Of a DNA stretch of 64,000 bases, positions 27,430 through 35,816 are shown one piece after another. Below the pieces are notes generated by a model. The model was given only the letters and a program-made list of their open reading frames with translations. It was not told the origin of the DNA and ran no database searches. Origin of the DNA: Clostridium ragsdalei P11 (GTDB taxonomy: Bacteria; Bacillota; Clostridia; Clostridiales; Clostridiaceae); assembly GCF_001675165.1 (NCBI RefSeq), contig NZ_LROS01000002.1, forward strand, positions 55,013-119,012, read 5' to 3'. Numbering within the stretch: the stretch's first letter is position 1; the number at the start of each line of letters is the position of its first letter. The position numbers and the translations under genes were made by a program.

Positions 27430-28224
27430 ATGGTGTTTAAGATTAAAAATTTAAAAAATCACAAGGGTATAGGATACTTCCTAGTGGCCTTTGGAATAAT
27501 CAACATATTATATTTTATTAGCTGCTTCATAGTATTTAGCAGGTTTGTGAATTTTTCAGAGTTTTTTGTTATGTTAGGAATTGCTTGCGTGATTTTAGGA
27601 ATTTATAAAATAAAGTTTCATGAAAATAACTTTAATAAAGTAATGAAAAAGTTTTTGACAGTTTTAAAAGTTTTTATATCCATAATTGCTATTTCATTTA
27701 TTTTTGTTGAAGGATGCATTTTTGTAAGTGCTAATGAAAGTCATAATAAGAAACCTGATTACATTATGATTTTAGGTGGTGGGATTAGCGGAAGAAATAT
27801 GCTTCTAGTTCAACTTCAGAGGACTCAAGAAGCACTTAAATATATAAAACAAAATCCAGGTATAAAAGTCATTGCTTCAGGGGGACAAGGACCTGGAGAA
27901 GATATATCAGAAGCAGAAGCTATGAGGATATACCTTGCTGAGCATGGAGTAAAGAATGAAGACATAATAAAGGAAGAAAAATCCAAAAATACTTTGGGAA
28001 ATATGAAATATACTAGAGAGATTTTGAAGAAAATAGATGGTAGGGAAAATATACAGCTAGCTGTTGTTACAAGTAATTTTCATGTTTTTAGAGCTAAATT
28101 TTTGGCTAAAAGATATGGATTTCAAGTTGAAGGTGTTCCTGCATCTGTAAACTATTTGCTGTTGCCTAATTATTGTGTAAGAGAATATTTTGGGGTTGTT
28201 AAATCTTTTATTTTTGATAGATAG
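27430..28224 (+). CDS. YdcF-like (DUF218) membrane protein
   Basis: 264 residues. Three or so membrane segments occupy the first 100 (the last around FISIIAISFIFVEGCIFV), then a DUF218 domain: DYIMILGGGISG, ASGGQGPGEDISEAEAM, TLGNMKYTREIL and VVTSNFHVFRAKFLAKRYGF. The family includes YdcF and SanA, linked to envelope functions in other bacteria; the reaction is not known. The ribosome site is weak (TTTAGG), and GTG 27433 is an alternative start. It stands alone, followed by the MarR operon promoter. Confidence 0.85.
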   Translation: MVFKIKNLKNHKGIGYFLVAFGIINILYFISCFIVFSRFVNFSEFFVMLGIACVILGIYKIKFHENNFNKVMKKFLTVLKVFISIIAISFIFVEGCIFVSANESHNKKPDYIMILGGGISGRNMLLVQLQRTQEALKYIKQNPGIKVIASGGQGPGEDISEAEAMRIYLAEHGVKNEDIIKEEKSKNTLGNMKYTREILKKIDGRENIQLAVVTSNFHVFRAKFLAKRYGFQVEGVPASVNYLLLPNYCVREYFGVVKSFIFDR

Positions 28225-28230
28225 AAGAAA

Positions 28231-28294
28231 TTAAACAAATTGGTTTAAAAAATCATATAATTATCTTGACAAATTTTATAAGATGTTTTAGTAT
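28231..28294 (+). promoter_or_regulatory. Sigma-A promoter with operator-like repeat for the MarR operon
   Basis: TTGACA (28266-28271), a 17-base spacer and TAGTAT (28289-28294) make a near-consensus promoter. Just upstream, TTAAAC and GTTTAA flank AAATTG (about 28231-28250). The AAACAAATT core recurs in the perfect palindrome after the MarR gene, so both may be MarR sites. Confidence 0.6.
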
Positions 28295-28338
28295 TATTAC
28301 ATAATATAAATATTACGAAGTAAGGAAGAAAATACACT

Positions 28339-28776
28339 ATGATAAAAGATGAGGATATTAGAATTGTTGATAAAGCTATACATGAACTCGTATATAAAAT
28401 GATTAACAGCAAATTTTTAAATGATTATTCAGATAAAACAAAAAAAATGTCTATGCTTGATTTTAGAGTATTAAGAGTAGTAGCAGAAAATCCAGGAAAA
28501 CAGATAAAGGATTTACTTAATATATTGCAAATTCCTAATAGTACACTTACAAGTGTTATAAATCGTCTTGAAAAGCGTGGAATTGTAAAGAGAGTTATAA
28601 GTCCAGAGGATAGACGCTCATTTAATCTTGAAATCACTGATGAAGGCAAAGCTATTCAAGAAGAACATATGAAGTTTGATTATGAAATTGCTAAAAAATA
28701 CTTGGAAGCAACAGAAAATGATCAGGGAAAAGAATTTCTTATTAAATTTTTAAGGAGATTAGCAAAGTCTTTATGA
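28339..28776 (+). CDS. MarR-family transcriptional regulator
   Basis: 145 residues with the winged helix typical of MarR: PGKQIKDLLNILQIPNSTLT as helix-turn-helix, then RLEKRGIVKR and the wing SPEDRRSFNLEITDEG. MarR dimers bind palindromes and usually release on binding a small aromatic or oxidant. The genes downstream encode an Fe-S protein, an ATC-hydrolase family protein and a flavoprotein, so it probably controls that set and itself. The start follows AAGGAAG. Confidence 0.9.
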   Translation: MIKDEDIRIVDKAIHELVYKMINSKFLNDYSDKTKKMSMLDFRVLRVVAENPGKQIKDLLNILQIPNSTLTSVINRLEKRGIVKRVISPEDRRSFNLEITDEGKAIQEEHMKFDYEIAKKYLEATENDQGKEFLIKFLRRLAKSL

Positions 28777-28779
28777 TAT

Positions 28780-28805
28780 AAATTTGTTTGAATTCAAACA
28801 AATTT
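28780..28805. promoter_or_regulatory. Perfect 26-base palindrome after marR (terminator or operator)
   Basis: AAATTTGTTTGAA followed directly by its complement, then a T-run to 28810. In RNA it could act as an attenuating terminator. In DNA the perfect symmetry and the TTTGTTTGAATTCAAACAAA core look like a MarR operator controlling the Fe-S gene. Both readings are open. Confidence 0.6.
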
Positions 28806-28874
28806 TTTTTGATAAATTATTACGAACTACAAAATATTTATACTTTAAAAATTTTATTAATCGGAGGTATTGAA

Positions 28875-29186
28875 ATGAAAGTAAAAGTATATCGATTTGA
28901 ACCAACAGTAGAAGAAGCTGAACATTATGACTGTTTTGATATTCCAGTAATTTTTGAAGAAAAGTGGACTGTAATGAATGTTCTCGATTATATCCAGGAA
29001 CATTGTGATAGCAGTTTGAGCTATTACAAACACAGTGCCTGCGGCCATGGAATTTGTGGAAGATGCACTCTTATGGTTGATGGTATTCCTTCTCTTGCAT
29101 GCACACATGTAATAGAGAAGGGCGATGAAATTGTCCTTGAGCCTTTAAAAGGAAGAAAAAAAGTAAAAGATTTGGTTACTATATAA
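28875..29186 (+). CDS. 2Fe-2S protein of succinate dehydrogenase/fumarate reductase type
   Basis: 103 residues from ATG 28875, which follows TCGGAGG; an earlier in-frame ATG (28788) lies in the T-rich hairpin region and lacks a ribosome site. The cluster motif is SACGHGICGRCTLMV then LAC, the [2Fe-2S] pattern at the N terminus of SdhB/FrdB. The second half of SdhB with the 3Fe and 4Fe clusters is missing, so it is a one-cluster electron carrier. It should hand electrons to or from the flavoprotein two genes on. Confidence 0.88.
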   Translation: MKVKVYRFEPTVEEAEHYDCFDIPVIFEEKWTVMNVLDYIQEHCDSSLSYYKHSACGHGICGRCTLMVDGIPSLACTHVIEKGDEIVLEPLKGRKKVKDLVTI

Positions 29187-29210
29187 AGATTATAGGGGGA
29201 GGTAAATAAA

Positions 29211-29672
29211 ATGAGTAATTTAAAAAGTAGTGAGGAACCAGCAGTTAAATTTGCAAAGCTTATGGCTGAACTGTATTATTTTATGGCACAGGAAATGGTT
29301 GAAAGAATGGGAGAAGAAAATGGAAAAGATGCAATTTCATCTGCAGTTAAGAAGTTTGGGAAGGCAAGGGTAGATGCGATGAAAGCTGAAGCAAAAGAAA
29401 AAGGTTTGGATTTAAACAATCCTAGAACTTATGCTGCCGTTAGAGACATGCCTTCAAATGCTTGGAAATATTCAGATAATGATCAATCAGAAATTACTTA
29501 TTGTCCTATGGGGGATATATGGTCACAATATGGAAAAGCTGGTATGGAATTAGGACATCTATATTGTGAAATAGATCATATTTTGTTTGAAGCTTTTGGT
29601 ATGAAGCTGGAAAGACCCTATTGCATTGCAAAAGGTGATAAAGTTTGTAAATTTAATCTAAAAATGTTATAA
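29211..29672 (+). CDS. L-2-amino-thiazoline-4-carboxylate hydrolase family protein
   Basis: 153 residues. The family pattern is visible in KKFGKARVDAMK, YCPMGDIWSQYG and the C-terminal CEIDHILFEAFGMK with PYCIAKGDKVCKF. The founding member opens the thiazoline ring of ATC on the way to L-cysteine. In anaerobes many relatives sit beside flavoprotein reductases and are of unknown function, as here. It is placed between the Fe-S and flavoprotein genes with short gaps and good ribosome sites, so it is part of the same operon. Confidence 0.8.
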   Translation: MSNLKSSEEPAVKFAKLMAELYYFMAQEMVERMGEENGKDAISSAVKKFGKARVDAMKAEAKEKGLDLNNPRTYAAVRDMPSNAWKYSDNDQSEITYCPMGDIWSQYGKAGMELGHLYCEIDHILFEAFGMKLERPYCIAKGDKVCKFNLKML

Positions 29673-29690
29673 AATTAGGAGGCTGTTAAA

Positions 29691-31487
29691 ATGCAAATAG
29701 ATAAGATAATTGATACTGACATATTAGTTGTTGGAGGCTCTGGAGCAGGGTCAATGGCAGCTGTAACAGCTGCTGAAAAAGGAGCAAAAGTACTGCTTGC
29801 ATTAAAAGGAAAGCTTGGGAAAAGTGGTAATGCTATTATGGCAGGAGCAGGATTTTCTATGGATGGAGAAACTGCATATTATAAATATGGACTCAAGGAA
29901 GCAGATCCTAGAAATACGAAGGAAAAATTATTTGAACAAATTGTAAAGCAGTCTTTTTATCTAAGTGATCAAAATATGGTTGAGCAGTTTGTTAATGATT
30001 GTGGTGAATGCTGCTGGAAACTTAAACAGTGGATTGAAAAAGCAGGACATAAGGTTGCATTCTTTGGAGAAGAAGGATATATAACATCAGGTAAAGCTGT
30101 TGCAGATGGATGCCGATATGGAGTTTCTGAGGCAGGCAGCATTGATGTTATACAAGATTTTATGGTTGCAGATGTTTTGATGGAAGATGGAAGAGCTGTA
30201 GGTGCAGTTGGAATAGATATATATTCAGGAGAGATTATTGAAATTAGATCAAAGTCAGTTATTTTAGCTACTGGCGGATATCAGCCCTATTCCTTTAAAT
30301 GCACTGTTTCCGATATGACTGGCGATGGAATGGCTATGGCGTACCGTGCAGGAGTCAAGCTTGCAGATATGGAATTTTTATTATATATACCAGCAGTTGC
30401 CCTTTCACCATCAGTATATAAAGGTTCAATTTATCCTTTCTTACATTCCAGTATGCTTATGCCCATTGTTAAAAATGGCAAAGGAGAATCAATTTTAGAC
30501 AATATACCTGAAACTTTACTTAAAATGGCCAAGGAAAGTGAAATGGGAAAGCTTATATTTACGTATTATTATGGAGATCAAATTGCAAAAGGAAAAGCAA
30601 CTCCAAATGGAGGAGTATATTTTGATTATTCCAATGTACCTTTTGATATTTATGAAAAAGCCTTAAAAAAATCTGAGCCATTAATGAACATGTGGTATAG
30701 AAAAGGATTCTATCAAGGAAACAACTTGGATACTTTTGTTGAAAATATAAGAAAGGGCATTCCATGGGAAGTAGGTATTGGCTCAGAATACAGCATGGGT
30801 GGCATTGAAGTAGACGAAAATATGTACACTGGAGTACCAGGACTTTATGCAGCTGGTGAGACTACAAGTGGTGTATTTGGAGCTATGAGGGTTGCAGACG
30901 GACTTATTGAAATGCTTGTACATGGTTATAGAGCAGCATTGTCCGCTTGCAAATATATACAAAATGTAAATGAGCCAAGTATGAAAAATACTAATATTGA
31001 TAGTATAATTAAAGATATTTTTTCACCTCTTGAAAGAAAAGAAGGGATAAGTCCTATAAAAATACACAGAAATATAGAAAAGACAGCTGATGCTGGATTC
31101 AACTTTAGAAGAAATGAAGAGGGACTTACAAAAGCTTTAGATGATATTTTAAAAATACACAAATATGACATAAGCGCAATGAGTACTAAAAGTAAAAATA
31201 GAGTTTATAACTATGAATGGATAGAATCAGTACAGGTTCGAAATCTTTTAACTTGCACAGAAGCAGGTGTAAGAGCTGCCCTTATGAGAAAAGAAAGTAG
31301 GGGTACACATATACGTGATGATTATGAATTTGTAGATAATGATAACTGGCTTTTAAGGATTATGAGTTTAAAAAGTGAAGACGGAACTATGAAATTATCA
31401 ACCAGAAAGCCTAAAGTAACAACAATGGAACTCCCAAATGGTAAAAATAAGAATATTCCTGATTATATGCTTTCAATGTTAAAGTAA
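29691..31487 (+). CDS. FAD-dependent fumarate reductase-type flavoprotein
   Basis: 598 residues. The N-terminal dinucleotide fold is DILVVGGSGAGSMAAVTAA, with SGNAIMAGAGFS nearby, and the FAD-binding C-terminal block is GLYAAGETTSGVFGAMRVADGL. The C-terminal helical domain of FrdA/AprA-like proteins is present (NLLTCTEAGVRAALMRKESRG). It probably reduces or oxidises an organic acid, with electrons through the [2Fe-2S] protein encoded upstream. The substrate is unknown. It is the last gene of the MarR-linked operon; an 18-bp stem terminator follows at once. Confidence 0.88.
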   Translation: MQIDKIIDTDILVVGGSGAGSMAAVTAAEKGAKVLLALKGKLGKSGNAIMAGAGFSMDGETAYYKYGLKEADPRNTKEKLFEQIVKQSFYLSDQNMVEQFVNDCGECCWKLKQWIEKAGHKVAFFGEEGYITSGKAVADGCRYGVSEAGSIDVIQDFMVADVLMEDGRAVGAVGIDIYSGEIIEIRSKSVILATGGYQPYSFKCTVSDMTGDGMAMAYRAGVKLADMEFLLYIPAVALSPSVYKGSIYPFLHSSMLMPIVKNGKGESILDNIPETLLKMAKESEMGKLIFTYYYGDQIAKGKATPNGGVYFDYSNVPFDIYEKALKKSEPLMNMWYRKGFYQGNNLDTFVENIRKGIPWEVGIGSEYSMGGIEVDENMYTGVPGLYAAGETTSGVFGAMRVADGLIEMLVHGYRAALSACKYIQNVNEPSMKNTNIDSIIKDIFSPLERKEGISPIKIHRNIEKTADAGFNFRRNEEGLTKALDDILKIHKYDISAMSTKSKNRVYNYEWIESVQVRNLLTCTEAGVRAALMRKESRGTHIRDDYEFVDNDNWLLRIMSLKSEDGTMKLSTRKPKVTTMELPNGKNKNIPDYMLSMLK

Positions 31488-31490
31488 GAT

Positions 31491-31534
31491 AAGACATACT
31501 TTTTGAGTGAATTTTTACTCAAAAAGTATGTCTT
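31491..31534. terminator. Bidirectional terminator between convergent genes
   Basis: AAGACATACTTTTTGAGT (31491-31508) pairs with its complement (31517-31534) around an 8-base loop: a perfect 18-bp stem with TATTAAAAA after it. It serves the flavoprotein operon and the shell protein gene. Confidence 0.85.
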
Positions 31535-31557
31535 ATTAAAAATAAGTATAAAAACTA

Positions 31558-32262
31558 TTAGATATAAGGTTTTCCTGTAGTAGATACAGGGTTTTGACCC
31601 ATTGATCTGGCAATAGACAATCCTACCTTTCTAGCAGCAATTACCGATTGTCTTACAGCACCTGGATCGCCTGTGACAGTTATGATAACTTCGTTTGAAT
31701 GGGCAGTTCCTTGGCTTGGACTTAAATAACTAACAAGCTCAACATTTGCAGTTTTAAGTGCGGTATCTGCCATTACTACACCAATTCCCGCTGGAGCACC
31801 TACAATTATTCCAAAAGCTTTTCCAATAGGGGCACCAAAACCTTTGTTTAAAGCAAGACTTGCCCTTGCAGTGTAATGTAATTCAATATGACCTGCATCA
31901 AATCCATAAACATCTCCGAAATTTCTTTCTGTTTTACTAAGGGCGATTTCTACTGCCCTTCTTACATCAGATACATCTTCTGCTGCGAGTACGATCAAAC
32001 AACCATGTCCTGCCCCACCTTTTGTATCTCTTGGAAGTTCAACACTTGCAACTTCCGTATTAGTAGCCTTTACTGCTTCATCAGCAGCCATGATTTGAGA
32101 ACCTGCTCCTGTCCTGTTACTTATAATTCCTATTGAACGATGTCTTTTATCTAATCCCATCTTCTCATGCAAAGAACTATCCACATTTGCTATAACAAGA
32201 CCTACTGTATCTCCATATTTTACTGTTCCCACAAATTCAGTTATTGATGATGGTACGCTCAT
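31558..32262 (-). CDS. Microcompartment shell protein, tandem-BMC (PduB/EtuB/EutL-like)
   Basis: 234 residues with two BMC domains. The first has VGLVIANVDSSLHEKMG and GAGSQIMAADEAVKATN, the second FGIIVGAPAGIGVVMADTALKTANVE, and the tail QNPVSTTGKPYI is typical of PduB-type trimers. Such trimers make gated pores in protein compartments for ethanolamine, propanediol or ethanol. No other shell protein, aldehyde dehydrogenase or signature enzyme is in the window, so it is an orphan or a partner of a remote locus. The start follows AAGGAG. Confidence 0.92.
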   Translation of the reverse strand: MSVPSSITEFVGTVKYGDTVGLVIANVDSSLHEKMGLDKRHRSIGIISNRTGAGSQIMAADEAVKATNTEVASVELPRDTKGGAGHGCLIVLAAEDVSDVRRAVEIALSKTERNFGDVYGFDAGHIELHYTARASLALNKGFGAPIGKAFGIIVGAPAGIGVVMADTALKTANVELVSYLSPSQGTAHSNEVIITVTGDPGAVRQSVIAARKVGLSIARSMGQNPVSTTGKPYI

Positions 32263-32453
32263 TACATATGTCTCCTTTTGAGGTCGATACTTTCTTGTGC
32301 TTTTTTACCTCTGTTAAATTTTTATATGTCGATTTTATAATTTTACTAATTTATTTCTTCAGAGTCAAATTTTTTTAAAATTACTCTATATAAAGTTTAG
32401 CTTGTTAAGATAATTTGTATATGAAGTATATAAATAGTATAATTATATTTATT

Positions 32454-32470
32454 ATTAGATGTAATCTAAT
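32454..32470 (+). promoter_or_regulatory. Operator-like palindrome before the PadR gene
   Basis: ATTAGAT and ATCTAAT with a 3-base centre, directly upstream of the AGGAGG site of the PadR gene. The position and symmetry suit autorepression by PadR. Confidence 0.45.
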
Positions 32471-32485
32471 ACAGGAGGCGATCTA

Positions 32486-32869
32486 ATGAACAATTTAAAG
32501 CAGTGTCCATGTAAAGGCAGCAATTTGGATAAAATGATTCAGCCTGCTATACTTGCAGCTCTTGTAAAAGAAGAATTACACGGTTATAAGATTATCCAGA
32601 GAATTGCACAAACAGCCATGTTCAATGGAAATAAACCTGACCCCACAGGAGTATATCGTCATTTAAAAACTATGGAAAGTAATGGACTCATTATATCAAC
32701 TTGGGATACAAATAATTCTGGTCCAGCTAAAAAAATTTTTAAAATTACTGAAGATGGCTATCAATGCTTATGTACATGGATTTCAACATTAGAAGACTAT
32801 AAAAATACAATTGACACATTTCTTAATGAAGTAAAAAGTGTTATTAGTAACGACAAGTCAGCCCAGTAA
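32486..32869 (+). CDS. PadR-family transcriptional regulator
   Basis: 127 residues: PadR winged helix (AILAALVKEELHGYKIIQRI, then PTGVYRHLKTMESNGLI) and a short C-terminal helix for dimerisation. An N-terminal CPCKG may bind metal or be chance. Preceded by AGGAGGCG. The radical SAM gene starts about 70 bases after its stop on the same strand, so it probably regulates that gene and itself. Confidence 0.88.
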   Translation: MNNLKQCPCKGSNLDKMIQPAILAALVKEELHGYKIIQRIAQTAMFNGNKPDPTGVYRHLKTMESNGLIISTWDTNNSGPAKKIFKITEDGYQCLCTWISTLEDYKNTIDTFLNEVKSVISNDKSAQ

Positions 32870-32941
32870 AAATATATCATTTTGTATTACAAAGTGATTG
32901 TTTTATTAGTACAAATTATTTTAATGATTGGAGGTATCTAT

Positions 32942-33916
32942 ATGACTATCGATAGAATCCTTAATGATGCTAAAAGTGGCAAATTACTTAATAAAGAAGA
33001 GGCAATATCATTGCTAAATGTAAAAAACAATTCCAGTGACTTTTATAAAATTATATCACTTGCAAACGAAATGACGCGTTCTGAATTTAATAACAAGGCT
33101 TTTATATTTGCTCAAATAGGATTGAACGCAGAACCGTGCCCTGTAAACTGTAAGTTTTGTTCCATGGGTAAAAACCATTATACTATGGAAAGTACATGGA
33201 GAAAGGACATGGGCTCTATATTATCTGAAACTAAAACTATTGTTAATGAAGGTATCAATGATCTATTCCTAATGACAACTGCTGACTATCCAATAAATGA
33301 TTTCTTAAATATATCAAAGAATGTAAGAAACATTTTACCTAAAAATGTAAGATTAGTAGCTAATATTGGAGACTTTGACTATGATACAGCACTTAAATTA
33401 AAAGAAGTGGGCTTTACTGGAGCATATCACATTAAGCGTTTAAGGGAAGGAATAGACACAACTATTAAACCTGAAGCTAGAATTGAAACTCTCGATTCAA
33501 TAAAAAAAGCAGGATTGGAATTATACTATTGTGTAGAACCTATTGGTCCAGAGCACAGTTATGAGGAAATAGTTGATGAAATGTTAAGAGCTAGAGATTA
33601 TAATGTAGGAGTTATGGCTGCCATGAGAAGAATACCGGTTAAAGGCACTCCTTTGTATGAAAAGGGCCAAATTTCATCGGTTGAGCTTTCTAAAATTGCG
33701 GCAGTTACAAGAATAGTTACACGACCTCATAGGGCTATGAATGCACATGAGACCATTCAGATGAGTTTAATCTGTGGAGTAAATCAGTTGTATGCTGAAG
33801 CAGGTGCTAATCCCAGAGATAGTATATCCAATACTGAAAAAAGCCGTGGATTATCAGTAAAAAATATAAAAAAATTATTTGAAGATGCAGAATATGAAAT
33901 ATCAAGGGATTATTAG
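32942..33916 (+). CDS. BioB-like radical SAM enzyme
   Basis: 324 residues from ATG 32942, which follows TTGGAGG; the longer frame from 32882 adds a hydrophobic stretch without a ribosome site. The cluster motif is CPVNCKFC (Cys66, Cys70, Cys73), the C-x3-C-x2-C of radical SAM proteins. C-terminal blocks such as MAAMRRIPVKGTPLY and AHETIQMSLICGVNQLYAEAG follow the BioB/HydE/PylB layout. The biotin synthase [2Fe-2S] ligands are not obvious, so a different reaction is likely. Its place beside URO-D methyltransferase-type genes may be chance. Confidence 0.85.
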   Translation: MTIDRILNDAKSGKLLNKEEAISLLNVKNNSSDFYKIISLANEMTRSEFNNKAFIFAQIGLNAEPCPVNCKFCSMGKNHYTMESTWRKDMGSILSETKTIVNEGINDLFLMTTADYPINDFLNISKNVRNILPKNVRLVANIGDFDYDTALKLKEVGFTGAYHIKRLREGIDTTIKPEARIETLDSIKKAGLELYYCVEPIGPEHSYEEIVDEMLRARDYNVGVMAAMRRIPVKGTPLYEKGQISSVELSKIAAVTRIVTRPHRAMNAHETIQMSLICGVNQLYAEAGANPRDSISNTEKSRGLSVKNIKKLFEDAEYEISRDY

Positions 33917-33954
33917 CTTTAAATATGGGAGTATCTATAGATTTGTATAAAAAT

Positions 33955-33995
33955 AGAATAAGCTTTCTATGATTTTATCATAGAAAGCTTATTCT
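33955..33995. terminator. Bidirectional terminator
   Basis: AGAATAAGCTTTCTATGA pairs perfectly with the complement ending ATTCT around a 5-base loop, with T-rich sequence on the right. It lies between the radical SAM gene and the convergent PucR gene. Confidence 0.85.
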
Positions 33996-34051
33996 ATTTT
34001 GCACACTTTTTCTCATAGAATCTCACTTGGCAAAAATTTTAAAGCTATGGT

Positions 34052-35608
34052 TTATAATTTAAAATATCCTAGGAATCCTAAAATACGAAAAGAAAGGCTA
34101 ATATGAAATACGACATTACTGTCTTTTAAATCAATTTCTAAAACATCTTCAATCTTTTGAAGACGGTATTTTATAGTATTATAGTGTACATTCATAAAAT
34201 ATGATGTTTTTTGTATATCAAAGTTATTTTGAATATAAGTATAAAGACTGAGGGCATAAGATGTCCCATTTTCTTTATCATCATTAATCAATTTTAAAAT
34301 AGAAGGATCACAAAATTCCTCAAGTTTTTCTTTAAAAGAGCAGGCTTCAAATAAATGATAGACAGCATAGTCATTGTAAAAATAGAGATTATCTTCCTTA
34401 TTTAACTTGTATCCTAGTTTGGCAGCTTTAATTGACTGTATATGAAATTTGAAAATTTCCATTATATTGTGAAAACATCGGCTTACACCTGCAACAACTT
34501 GATTATCTAATAATAATTTTATAAAAGAATTATGCAGGTAACTATCTATTACCGGCTCCTTAGTATTTTTTTTAGTAACTAGTGTAACTATATGATCATT
34601 ATATATAACTGTGTGGTAGTGGTGAAAAATGCTGTTTATTAATCCTTTCATATGGTATAATTTTAGGGTTAAGTCAGGAATATCATTTTTTACATAAAAA
34701 CTTAAAATGTAGTAAGTAGTATACTGATTAGCGATGAATTGATTTTGTATTTCTTCAATAGAAATTTCTGAAATCATATCTCCCTTTAACAAATGTATCA
34801 TTAATGTTTCAATAGGAGATTCAGGTATAAAAAAACTGTATTTGCTTTTTTCTACTGCTAGTGCTAGAGTGTTACAAATTATAGGGATAATCATTATATC
34901 ACTTTTCGTGATTTCTTTGTTATATTCCAATATTTTGAGATAAGCAATTAAAGTGTTATTTAAACGTATTCTTCCAATAATTTGTTTGTGTTTTAAAGTA
35001 CTAGTATTCCACATAATGTCTGGAGCTATTCTGTTCTGTACTGTCAAGTTTAAATTTCGCTGATTTATGTATTCTAATGGTATATGTCCAGTTGTAATAT
35101 AATTCTTCCATACGGGCTCATCTATACTATCATCAAAACCTGAATAGTTAATTAAATATAAGAATGAATCTGCTAAAAGCACTGGATTTCCAAGAATTTC
35201 TGCACAAATATTCAAAATTTGTTGGACATCTCTTCCTTCGTTTAAAGCATTAAACAGTTTTTCAGCACAATTTGTTTTATATTCATGGTGGAAAAATAAA
35301 TCCTGAAGCTCATTAAAGATTTTTGTTTTGCTTATATCTTGATTAACTGCAATATAATTTACCATAGGTTTGTCCTTCAAATATTTAGGTACATCTTCAT
35401 TGGTGAAAAATAGTAAATTCACAATTTTGTTAGAAGAAATGTTTGGGGGCAGATTAGAGATATTTGCTAAATATATATCTTTTGAGTCTAATGGTAAATC
35501 ATTGTTATTAAGAAACTTACAGCATCTCACATAGGAGTCGCGTTTAACTCTAAAAGCAGGGTTGTATTTCCCTAAGTTATTAACAATTTCACTCATCAAA
35601 ACTGACAT
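34052..35608 (-). CDS. PucR/CdaR-type transcriptional regulator
   Basis: 518 residues. The N-terminal half is a PucR-type sensory region. The C-terminal domain has the PucR helix-turn-helix: YIQNNFDIQKTSYFMNVHYN, then TIKYRLQKIEDVLEIDL. Regulators of this family respond to catabolic substrates such as purines or sugar acids. It is divergent from the URO-D/MFS operon with a 208-base gap, so control of that operon is likely. The ATG at 35608 follows AGGGAG. Confidence 0.88.
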   Translation of the reverse strand: MSVLMSEIVNNLGKYNPAFRVKRDSYVRCCKFLNNNDLPLDSKDIYLANISNLPPNISSNKIVNLLFFTNEDVPKYLKDKPMVNYIAVNQDISKTKIFNELQDLFFHHEYKTNCAEKLFNALNEGRDVQQILNICAEILGNPVLLADSFLYLINYSGFDDSIDEPVWKNYITTGHIPLEYINQRNLNLTVQNRIAPDIMWNTSTLKHKQIIGRIRLNNTLIAYLKILEYNKEITKSDIMIIPIICNTLALAVEKSKYSFFIPESPIETLMIHLLKGDMISEISIEEIQNQFIANQYTTYYILSFYVKNDIPDLTLKLYHMKGLINSIFHHYHTVIYNDHIVTLVTKKNTKEPVIDSYLHNSFIKLLLDNQVVAGVSRCFHNIMEIFKFHIQSIKAAKLGYKLNKEDNLYFYNDYAVYHLFEACSFKEKLEEFCDPSILKLINDDKENGTSYALSLYTYIQNNFDIQKTSYFMNVHYNTIKYRLQKIEDVLEIDLKDSNVVFHISLSFRILGFLGYFKL

Positions 35609-35816
35609 AATTATCTCCCTTATGTAAAGAATTCAATTTAATTATAGTTCATATGTATGATTTTAACAACATTGTAACTGTAAAACTTTACAACAGTTTG
35701 ATTGTTTTTTCTCAAATTGTAACATTGTAGCAATATTGGGATTTTGATAGCATTGATATGAAAGGAAACTGAAGTGAGTTTATATTTTTACTAATTTATG
35801 TGGGGGTGTTATTAGT

